Below, in pieces: positions 1-4,480 of a stretch of 6,368 bases of DNA. The stretch lies in NCBI GenBank assembly GCA_016183075.1, contig JACPFH010000106.1, positions 1-6,368 on the forward strand. Direction: 5' to 3'. Each line of letters begins with the position of its first letter. Within the stretch, counting starts at the first letter, position 1. The notes below the pieces were generated by a model that saw only the letters and a list, made by a program, of their open reading frames with translations, ran no database searches and was not told the DNA's origin. The position numbers and the translations under genes were made by a program. Source of the stretch: Deltaproteobacteria bacterium (GTDB lineage Bacteria; Desulfobacterota; Binatia; UBA9968).

Positions 1-150
1 ATCCTTGGCCAACTCGAGCTTCTGCTCTTCGCTTTCGAGCCGATAGGGCTGCCCCTTGCACTCGATGCGTTGGTCCTCGAATCGCCCGATGAGCGGCGAG
101 AAATCGCCGGATTCGAGTATCGCCCTTACTTCATCAATCGCCTGTGTCAT
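1..150 (-). CDS. N-terminus of a probable AlbA_2/Schlafen-type protein (cut by window edge)
   Basis: The reading frame starts at the ATG at 150-148 and stays open for 50 codons to the left edge, so only the N-terminus is visible. The segment ESGDFSPLIGRFEDQRIECK followed by KLELAKD resembles the start of AlbA_2 (Schlafen-type) domains, where an ExK-like strand (E30, C31, K32 here) is followed by a helix leading into a 'vSAfANt.GG' loop that would lie outside the window. Proteins of this family often carry an ATPase or winged-helix part and act as regulators or defence components. This protein's full domain set cannot be seen. The gene starts 29 bases after the stop of the HEPN gene on the same strand and has no clear Shine-Dalgarno sequence, so it is probably co-transcribed and translated by reinitiation. 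The domain call is family recognition from memory on a short fragment. Confidence 0.6.
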   Translation of the reverse strand, partial: MTQAIDEVRAILESGDFSPLIGRFEDQRIECKGQPYRLESEEQKLELAKD

Positions 151-179
151 AGGAGACCGCTGATGGCTGCAAACGCTTG

Positions 180-803
180 TTACCTAGCACCAGCATCTGC
201 GCGCGTGTGCAAGGCCCTGACAATCAACTGGAGCACTGGCACAGCGAGACGCGAGACCTCCTCATCGCGCTTGGCTTTTTCGAAATCTGGTGTGTACGGG
301 ATCTTCTCACCATGGGCGATGTTGGACCTGATCACGAAGAGGAACTCGGCCAGCCTCTTCAGGACTCGATTCAAATTCTCGCTGCCTTCGCGCCCTGTGG
401 TTTCTGCGAGAGCCCGCCGCAATGAGCGATGCCGTTCGGTTGCCTCTTTGAATAGCGCCGCGGCGATCTGATGCCCTGGCCGATACCCGCGGGCCTTGAG
501 GACCGAATGATCCATGACCTCTGGTGTGAGCCCCACGAGTGAAGAGAGTTCTTCGCCGGTCAACAATGCCCGTTGGTCTTGCGTCGACAAGCTTTGTAGC
601 AGGACGACAAAAGACGGCGTGTCGGCGCGGCCTGGCTCGCCCTGATGGGCTGCGAGCGCATTCCAAAATCGGTTCAACGCCTTGAAGTAAAGCTCACATA
701 CTGATGTCCACGCATCATTCCCTACGAGTCGGTCCGCCTCAGATGCGTGGCTAAGCGCCTCTGAGATGTCTCCTGCCAGTTCGGGTTCGTTCACCCAAGC
801 CAT
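180..803 (-). CDS. HEPN-like domain protein with R-x4-H motif
   Basis: This 207-residue, mostly helical soluble protein has no signal peptide or membrane segment. Near the C-terminus is the segment LAEFLFVIRSNIAHGEK, which contains R159-S-N-I-A-H164. This R-x4-H motif, with a polar residue close after the Arg and 'HGEK' after the His, matches the active-site signature of HEPN RNases (MAE_28990/ApeA-like style). HEPN proteins are usually RNases in toxin-antitoxin, abortive-infection or CRISPR-associated systems, and some are inactive scaffolds. The start is the ATG at 803-801, with an AAGGG 8 bases upstream, and a sigma70-like promoter lies about 75 bases before it. The gene is followed 29 bases later by the AlbA_2-like gene on the same strand, which suggests a two-gene operon. 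An RNase or toxin role is inference from the motif. The N-terminal half (1-130) is not recognised. Confidence 0.72.
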   Translation of the reverse strand: MAWVNEPELAGDISEALSHASEADRLVGNDAWTSVCELYFKALNRFWNALAAHQGEPGRADTPSFVVLLQSLSTQDQRALLTGEELSSLVGLTPEVMDHSVLKARGYRPGHQIAAALFKEATERHRSLRRALAETTGREGSENLNRVLKRLAEFLFVIRSNIAHGEKIPYTPDFEKAKRDEEVSRLAVPVLQLIVRALHTRADAGAR

Positions 804-878
804 CGGGGTGCCCTTTCGCGCTGGCTAATGAATAGGCTGATCAAACTGTCACGTTTGGCGATATTCCAGCTTCAGCCG

Positions 879-907
879 ATTCTATTGGCTCTCCAAAGAC
901 TTGACAA
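879..907 (-). promoter_or_regulatory. Sigma70-like promoter of the HEPN/AlbA_2 operon
   Basis: On the minus strand TTGTCA (907-902) and TAGAAT (884-879) are separated by exactly 17 bases. Each hexamer matches its consensus at 5 of 6 positions. The start of transcription would be near 872, leaving a leader of about 70 bases before the ATG at 803. No other promoter-like pair of this quality was seen in the 804-1083 gap. Confidence 0.5.
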
Positions 908-1011
908 GCAAGAAATAGATGGCTTCCATTATTTATTTAAAGTTGCCTTCATGCAGCTATGATTGGTCTTTGATGGCTTTCGTGTTGAAGCCGGCTCGGC
1001 AAAGAACAGAG

Positions 1012-1036
1012 GCGCACCGGCGAGCTGGTCCGGCGC
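1012..1036 (-). terminator. Possible weak terminator after the nuclease remnant
   Basis: GCGCACCGG and CCGGCGC form an imperfect stem of seven pairs with a two-base bulge and a nine-base loop. On the minus strand it is followed by a pyrimidine-rich stretch (CTCTGTTCTTTG). It lies 48 bases past the stop of the nuclease fragment. The U-tract is broken, so this is a weak call. Confidence 0.25.
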
Positions 1037-1083
1037 TGTTGAGTGGCCAGTCTGATGCGAAGGTAAGCGCCAGAGTATGAATG

Positions 1084-1449
1084 CTATCGGGTCCTAAACT
1101 CCGCCAAGCGGCTGCAGTCGATTAATCTGTCCAGGTTTTCCAACGTGAAAACTTTCCCCCTGGTGGATAACAGCAACTTCTTCATATCCTCTCGGCGGAC
1201 TTTGAAGCCGCGTCCAGCAATGCAGGCGATGACTTCAAAGCGGGGTGGTTCGTGCGGTTGGCGGCCCCGCATACTGAGCGTACCGAGATGTTGGACACGT
1301 GTTACCTTATCGCGGGCTGTGCCGTCGTCCTCGGTGAGCTTTGCCTCAATAACGATCTGTGGGTTGAATTCGTCCGGCACTACGAAATCTGGCGCTTGAT
1401 CGAAGCCTGCGAATGGTTCCTTGCCATGGGCGGGAGACGCCGCTGCCAC
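1084..1449 (-). pseudogene. C-terminal remnant of a PD-(D/E)xK endonuclease-like protein
   Basis: The open frame encodes 121 residues from a possible GTG at 1449. It contains QAPDFVVPDEF, then VIEAK, then DDGTARDKVTRVQHL. This gives D21, then E35-A-K37, the spacing of a PD-(D/E)xK nuclease core, with Q53 in the next helix. The C-terminal part (GRGFKVRREDMKKLLLSTRG) looks like the well-conserved end of a larger restriction-endonuclease-like family. The upstream nuclease domain scaffold is missing. In the same frame a TAG stands at 1458-1456, and upstream of it only seven codons remain (ATG at 1479, MLYLPSR) before the preceding gene's stop at 1495. No Shine-Dalgarno sequence precedes the GTG. 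The simplest reading is a truncated remnant of a longer nuclease. An intact short gene, or a nonsense-interrupted gene starting at 1479 behind an AAGAGG, cannot be excluded. Confidence 0.55.
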
Positions 1450-1494
1450 TGCGGGCTATCGAGAAGGAAGATAGAGCATAGATGGGACGCCTCT

Positions 1495-2022
1495 TCACTG
1501 CTCAGCAGATGAAAGGAAGTCTTCCAAGTCTACGACTTCAATCTGCCGCAAGTCTGAAGTATCGCCCAGCTTGCGCATCAGCCTTGGAATGTCGAGACGC
1601 ACGGGTTCGAAGAAGTATTTCCCTGGGTTATCGAGAATTACGATCTGTATCGCTCCGTAGCCTTCGTCGAACTGCTTGCCGAAATGGATCCATACGAGAG
1701 TGTCAGCTGACAAGTCCTTAGCCTTCAATTCTTGGAAACCGTGGCGGCCAGTTGATTTCACCTCCACTCGTCGTGTGCGCCCGGTTGAATTAAGTAATTG
1801 CACATCCGACAAAGAGCCGCCAAAGGCTGCCTTCCATTCAGTGCCGAAAAGTTTTCCAGCTGCAGCTATGACAACAGACTCCCCGAGGATAGCTGGAATC
1901 TGCGGAAACTTAATGTAGCGAGCTGCTGGTATTCGGCTCTTTATGGCGCGGTGTGAGGCAAAAGCCTCGACAAGGGCTCGATTGAGTTCAATAATCTCTT
2001 GTGGCGTAAGAGGCCTGCGCAA
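1495..2022 (-). CDS. PD-(D/E)xK-like nuclease encoded downstream of an XRE controller
   Basis: This 175-residue soluble protein shows a compact restriction-endonuclease-like core: E48 in LGESVVIAAAG (first helix), D73 in GGSLSDVQLL, then E87-V-K89 in RRVEVKSTG, and a following strand DTLVWIHFG (107-115). The E...D-x13-ExK layout is the PD-(D/E)xK signature, so a DNA-cleaving role is inferred. The specific family is not recognised. The start is TTG at 2022-2020. It is supported by a GGAAGGG six bases upstream and by the lack of a good ATG in frame near the N-terminus. It lies 37 bases downstream of the XRE regulator on the same strand, so the two are probably co-transcribed. Its Shine-Dalgarno sequence sits in a predicted hairpin. 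Alternatives are a non-cleaving PD-(D/E)xK protein or a DNA-repair nuclease. No methyltransferase gene is visible nearby. Confidence 0.68.
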   Translation of the reverse strand: MRRPLTPQEIIELNRALVEAFASHRAIKSRIPAARYIKFPQIPAILGESVVIAAAGKLFGTEWKAAFGGSLSDVQLLNSTGRTRRVEVKSTGRHGFQELKAKDLSADTLVWIHFGKQFDEGYGAIQIVILDNPGKYFFEPVRLDIPRLMRKLGDTSDLRQIEVVDLEDFLSSAEQ

Positions 2023-2029
2023 TCAAAAC

Positions 2030-2053
2030 CCTTCCGGCACACACAACCGGAGG
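2030..2053 (-). promoter_or_regulatory. Hairpin sequestering the nuclease Shine-Dalgarno sequence
   Basis: On the minus strand CCTCCGG (2053-2047) can pair with CCGGAAGG (2037-2030) as seven base pairs with one bulged A, around a nine-base loop (TTGTGTGTG). The 3' arm contains the GGAAGG that serves the TTG start of the nuclease at 2022, and the 5' arm is a CCTCC that mimics the anti-Shine-Dalgarno sequence. If formed in the mRNA it would lower translation of the nuclease, unless opened by ribosomes ending the upstream regulator gene at 2060. Pairing is seen in the sequence; the regulatory role is inference. Confidence 0.4.
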
Positions 2054-2059
2054 CCACGT

Positions 2060-2296
2060 TCAGGAATTGGACCGCTCCAACCGGGTCTCCACACGCCGGA
2101 GCAGCTCTGATGGCCTCACATTGAGGGCTTTCGCGAGTCTTCCAATCACTGCAAGAGTAGGAGATTTCTGACCTCGCTCGATCAGACTGATGTAAGTGCG
2201 GTGGACTTCGGCATCGAACGCTAAAGTTTGGTGTGATTTCTGCAATGATTCTCTGGCCTTCTTAATTTCGCGCCCAAACGCCTGCTCCGCTGTCAT
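2060..2296 (-). CDS. XRE-family regulator, likely controller (C) protein
   Basis: This is a small helix-turn-helix DNA-binding protein of 78 residues from the ATG at 2296. The Cro/CI-type fold covers residues 6-66: AFGREIKKARESLQKSHQTL, then the recognition region VHRTYISLIERGQKSPTL (31-48), then the closing helices IGRLAKALNVRPSELL. 'ISxIERGxxxPTL' is the hallmark of XRE proteins, and the length fits restriction-modification controller proteins. An upstream in-frame ATG at 2359 would add 21 residues, but it lies inside the predicted promoter and operator, so the shorter start is preferred. The Shine-Dalgarno sequence is weak (AAGG about 11 bases upstream). The gene precedes the nuclease gene and diverges from the gene at 2403. 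It probably autoregulates through the repeats at 2324-2335 and 2360-2371. That link is inference. Confidence 0.85.
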   Translation of the reverse strand: MTAEQAFGREIKKARESLQKSHQTLAFDAEVHRTYISLIERGQKSPTLAVIGRLAKALNVRPSELLRRVETRLERSNS

Positions 2297-2328
2297 CTTC
2301 ACAGCTGACCTTGTCCGATTGGTAGACG

Positions 2329-2358
2329 ATAGTATGCGATTGAAAGCGAAGCCGTCCA
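2329..2358 (-). promoter_or_regulatory. Promoter of the XRE-nuclease operon
   Basis: On the minus strand TGGACG (2358-2353) and TACTAT (2334-2329) are 18 bases apart, each matching 4 of 6 consensus positions. The weak -35 overlaps the C-box-like site and the -10 overlaps the second repeat, as expected where a controller both activates and represses. The leader before the ATG at 2296 would be about 25 bases. Confidence 0.35.
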
Positions 2359-2369
2359 CAGACTATAGT
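2340..2369 (+). promoter_or_regulatory. Sigma70-like promoter of the divergent 2403 gene
   Basis: TTGAAA (2340-2345) and TATAGT (2364-2369) are 18 bases apart, each 5 of 6 to consensus. The predicted start of transcription is near 2376, about 26 bases before the ATG at 2403. The -10 lies inside the ACTATAGT palindrome, so binding of the XRE protein there would block this promoter. Confidence 0.5.
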
Positions 2370-2385
2370 ATTCAAACTGACGAAC

Positions 2386-2393
2386 AGGAGGGG
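2386..2393 (+). promoter_or_regulatory. Strong Shine-Dalgarno for the 2403 gene
   Basis: AGGAGGGG lies 9 bases before the ATG at 2403 and is the strongest ribosome binding site in the window. It decides the start: the GTG at 2396 leads to a stop after six codons, and no better in-frame start lies downstream. Confidence 0.7.
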
Positions 2394-2402
2394 TCGTGAA
2401 TT

Positions 2403-2849
2403 ATGGTGCGGAATAAATGGCTGGCTCTGGAACCATGGAGGCCTTTCTTCTGGGACCTCTGGTTACCAACAGGCGTTTATCTGAAAGCGACGCGGCGACC
2501 GGCCTTGCTTCCATCTGGCCATGAGGTGGATGAAGAGATTTACTTTGCGGTACGTTTGGCAGCAAACGTGGAAGTCAACGTTCTACGGTTTGCGGGATAC
2601 GCTTTCCGGATAGATCCGGGGAGACATACAAGACGTTCCGTGCGCCGGGAAGGTTATTGGCATTTCTATTTGGGTGAAGCTACCTCTCTGGTAGCCTCGA
2701 TCAATGTTTTGGAATACGTCATGCATTCGTTGCAGAAGCTTGCATTCGGCCAAAGTGCGCTTCTAGATTACCCTACCCGTGCATTGAAAGAGCTAATCGC
2801 TTGGGAACAGCGAATGAGCCTGGCAGATCGGGATCGTGAGGCGGGATAA
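2403..2849 (+). CDS. Trp-rich protein of unknown function, divergent from the controller
   Basis: This 148-residue protein is not recognised. The N-terminus is crowded with tryptophans (W6, W12, W17, W20 in the segment WLALEPWRPFFWDLWLPTG). A predicted beta-rich middle follows (IYFAVRLAANVEVNVLRFAGYAFRI, about 46-70), then a basic patch (RHTRRSVRREG, 74-84) and two likely helices (94-116 and 125-145). There is no clear signal peptide or membrane-spanning segment, and no catalytic motif was found. It has a strong Shine-Dalgarno sequence and its own promoter inside the shared operator with the XRE gene. That coupling suggests it belongs to the nuclease module, for example as an accessory, immunity or target-recognition protein, but nothing in the protein itself shows such a role. 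It ends 21 bases before the convergent gene at 2871. Confidence 0.7.
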   Translation: MVRNKWLALEPWRPFFWDLWLPTGVYLKATRRPALLPSGHEVDEEIYFAVRLAANVEVNVLRFAGYAFRIDPGRHTRRSVRREGYWHFYLGEATSLVASINVLEYVMHSLQKLAFGQSALLDYPTRALKELIAWEQRMSLADRDREAG

Positions 2850-2870
2850 GAGAATGTTGCGCCGCCGGAC

Positions 2871-3338
2871 TTACGCGCTTTTCGCGCGCACAACCAGGTC
2901 GACTTCGCACTCAAGCACCTGAAGCAGAGAAAGCATTTGGTCAACCGACTTGCTGTAGTTTGTCTGATCAAGGAGTCGATAGAGCTGCGCGGCAGACGTG
3001 TTGAGCCGGCGCATGATCTCGCGCTTCGACAGTGAGCTCGCTTTCGCGCGCTTCTGAGCCTCGATCGTCAGTCTGTAAAGCAACAGGTCCCTTAAGTAGG
3101 TGGGGTCCCGGTTGTACTCGAGGATCTGCTCCACGTGAACTGTGCCGTCCCGGCCAGACTGAAGCTCATACGCGAAGGCCTCCTGACCTAATTCCGCGTC
3201 GATAGAGACCCGAACCACTGGATCCTGAGGCGTAGGACGGGGATCCGCCTTGGCGTATGGGAAGGCAAGCTCCTTAGAGGAGACTCTGACCTCGAAGAGT
3301 TTCTTTCGGTTATTGTACTTCACTCGTCGGATCTTCAT
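2871..3338 (-). CDS. Protein with C-terminal XRE-like helix-turn-helix
   Basis: This protein has 155 residues. The C-terminal third (about 103-150) is helix-turn-helix-like: SLSKREIMRRLNTSAAQLYRLLD, then NYSKSVDQMLSLLQVLECEVDLVV. The 'LxxRLxTSxxQLxRLLD' pattern is typical of short HigA/XRE-type antitoxins and regulators. The N-terminal region (1-95) is a separate predicted alpha-beta unit, including ELGQEAFAYELQSG and a 'V-H-V-E-Q-I-L-E-Y-N-x-D-P' stretch, that often accompanies this type of helix-turn-helix in proteins I recall as uncharacterised. A DNA-binding regulator is the best guess. The ATG at 3338 has GAAGG six bases upstream. The gene lies 26 bases downstream of the true nth stop at 3365 on the same strand, so it may share the nth transcript. 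No toxin partner is visible beside it. Confidence 0.7.
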   Translation of the reverse strand: MKIRRVKYNNRKKLFEVRVSSKELAFPYAKADPRPTPQDPVVRVSIDAELGQEAFAYELQSGRDGTVHVEQILEYNRDPTYLRDLLLYRLTIEAQKRAKASSLSKREIMRRLNTSAAQLYRLLDQTNYSKSVDQMLSLLQVLECEVDLVVRAKSA

Positions 3339-3364
3339 AATAAGCCTTCGGCTTCAACCCCCGC

Positions 3365-4010
3365 CTAGGCTTTGGTCTTATCTGGATACGGGCACAAGGA
3401 GTTGATCGTGCACTCGGGGCAGCGGGGCTTTTTGGCGAGGCAAACCCGCGAAGCGCACCCGCTTCGCTTCGGGCACGATAGCCGTCAGATCAAACTCAAT
3501 CTTGTCCGGGTTGGTGTTGCGGGTAAATCCCAGTCGCTGCGACAGCCGCATGACGTGAGTGTCGACGCCGATCGCCTGGCGGCCGAAGGCGTTGCCGAGA
3601 ACGATGTTGCCCGTTTTTCTTCCCACGCCAGGAAGGGTTAAAAGCTCTTCCAAGTTTCCCGGCACCTCGCCGTGGAAGCTCCGCACGAGTTCCTGGCAGC
3701 AGTTTTTGATCAGCCGGCTCTTGTTGCGATAGAAGTTGATCCTGCGGACGTCTTTTTCGAGTTGCTCCACCGGCGCGGCGGCGTAGTCTTCGGCAGTGCG
3801 ATACTTAACGAAAAGCGCAGGCGTGATCTGGTTCACCAGATCGTCTCGGGCCTGGGCGGCGAGGATGAGGGCGATAAGCAGTTCCAGGGAATTGGAGAAG
3901 TCGAGGTCGAGTTTGGCGTCCGGATGAGCGCGATCGAGCCTGTCGATGATTTTCCTCATCCTGGCCTTGACGGCCGGGGGTTTTTCCTTTTTCGGGTTCG
4001 CTCGGGCCAT
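3365..4010 (-). pseudogene. nth: Endonuclease III, frameshifted by a small deletion
   Basis: Endonuclease III is a bifunctional DNA glycosylase/AP lyase of base-excision repair. Residues 1-187 are well preserved: LAAQARDDLVNQITPALF (50-67), the helix-hairpin-helix LPGVGRKTGN (126-135) with catalytic Lys132, and VDTH with catalytic Asp150. After VPEAKRVRF the frame runs into unrelated residues and stops at 3378. In another frame, from about 3448 down to the TAG at 3367-3365, lies the missing C-terminus with the [4Fe-4S] motif C-x6-C-x2-C-x5-C (cysteine codons at 3440-3442, 3419-3421, 3410-3412 and 3392-3394) and the usual CPYPDK end. Compared with the E. coli spacing I recall, about nine residues are absent between VP and the first cysteine, consistent with loss of about 26 bases at position 3449. 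Either the gene is truly broken or the base sequence is wrong here. The ATG at 4010 lacks a Shine-Dalgarno sequence. Confidence 0.9.
3448..3467. repeat. Perfect 8-bp inverted repeat at the nth deletion junction
   Basis: GCGAAGCG (3448-3455) and CGCTTCGC (3460-3467) form a perfect GC-rich stem around the four-base loop CACC. Its left edge coincides with the point (3449) where the nth frame is lost. GCGGGT also occurs twice on the minus strand around the site. Such hairpins can cause deletion by polymerase slippage and can also cause read or assembly errors. Confidence 0.8.
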
Positions 4011-4029
4011 ATTGTTTTTGGTGCTGAGT

Positions 4030-4056
4030 ATGATACCAGTAGATAGAAATTGTCAA
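4030..4056 (-). promoter_or_regulatory. Possible promoter of nth
   Basis: On the minus strand a consensus TTGACA (4056-4051) is followed by TATCAT (4035-4030, 5 of 6) after 15 bases, or by CATACT (4032-4027, 4 of 6) after 18 bases. The transcript would start about 10 bases before the nth ATG, giving a very short leader, which fits the missing Shine-Dalgarno sequence. The spacing is not ideal in either version. Confidence 0.35.
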
Positions 4057-4072
4057 AGGGAGAGACGGGATT

Positions 4073-4474
4073 ATGGACTTAAAAGAGCTCAGAAGGATGA
4101 CCCTTCCCAAGTTGCGAGATTTGGCGAAGCAGGAGACCGACCTCCAGGGCGTCGGCGGAATGCACAAGGAGGATCTGATCAAGGCTATCGCCAAGGCCAA
4201 GGGTATTTCCTATGACGAGTCGGCAAAAGACACCAGCGCAATACACACGATCAAGCAGGATATCCGCGACTTGCAGAAGCAGAAGGCCGAAATCCTGACC
4301 TCCTCACGCGATCCCCAGAAACTCAAAAGGGTCAAGAGAAAAATCAAGTTGCTCAAGCGGCTCACGCGCCATTTGGCGCACGAGGCCAAGACAGCTAAAG
4401 TCGCTCAAGCGGCCGAGCCTGCCCCGCCCGCCCAACCAAGCGCCACCGCACAGACACCGCCGGCCACCGGGTAA
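4073..4474 (+). CDS. Small Rho-N-like (SAP-like) basic protein
   Basis: This protein has 133 residues. The N-terminus MDLKELRRMTLPKLRDLAK followed by GVGGMHKEDLIKAIAKAKGI (1-44) matches the Rho termination factor N-terminal helical domain, a small SAP-like fold that in Rho helps contact nucleic acid. The rest of Rho (RNA-binding OB fold and ATPase) is absent, so this is not Rho. Residues 55-108 are a very basic, probably coiled-coil helix (IKQDIRDLQKQKAEIL, then KLKRVKRKIKLLKRLTRHL). The end (112-133) is an Ala/Pro-rich, probably disordered tail. A nucleic-acid-associated protein is inferred; its function is not established to my knowledge. A purine-rich GGGAGAG lies about 10 bases before the ATG. 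It diverges from nth and is followed after six bases by the radical SAM gene, which makes an operon likely. Confidence 0.85.
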   Translation: MDLKELRRMTLPKLRDLAKQETDLQGVGGMHKEDLIKAIAKAKGISYDESAKDTSAIHTIKQDIRDLQKQKAEILTSSRDPQKLKRVKRKIKLLKRLTRHLAHEAKTAKVAQAAEPAPPAQPSATAQTPPATG

Positions 4475-4480
4475 AACTTC

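Larger units (their letters stand above)
2324..2371. promoter_or_regulatory. Operator region: two 12-base direct repeats, one C-box-like
   Basis: AGACGATAGTAT (2324-2335) and AGACTATAGTAT (2360-2371) match at 11 of 12 bases and lie 36 bases apart. The second copy contains the perfect palindrome ACTATAGT (2362-2369) and continues on its other side as GTC-CACA-GAC (2354-2363). Read on the minus strand this gives TATAGTC-TGTG-GAC, close to the C-box arrangement I recall from controller proteins of the PvuII/Esp1396I type (TATAGTC-cGTG). The copies overlap the -10 of the regulator promoter and the -10 of the divergent promoter, so one protein could switch both transcripts. Confidence 0.55.

Noticed and set aside
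2297..2359. Longer start (ATG at 2359) for the XRE regulator
   Set aside because: It would place the N-terminus across the predicted promoter and operator, and the extra 21 residues do not belong to the helix-turn-helix fold.
2872..2888. CGCGC/GCGCG hairpin as a terminator between the convergent genes at 2849 and 2871
   Set aside because: The stem lies inside the last codons of the minus-strand gene and has no T-run after it on either strand.
3345..3357. AAGCC-TTC-GGCTT small hairpin between nth and the 3338 gene as terminator
   Set aside because: The five-pair stem has no T-run on the minus strand and covers the likely ribosome binding site of the next gene; too small to call.
4012..4034. 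Plus-strand TTGTTT/TATGAT as promoter for the Rho-N-like gene
   Set aside because: The spacer is only 11 bases, too short for sigma70.
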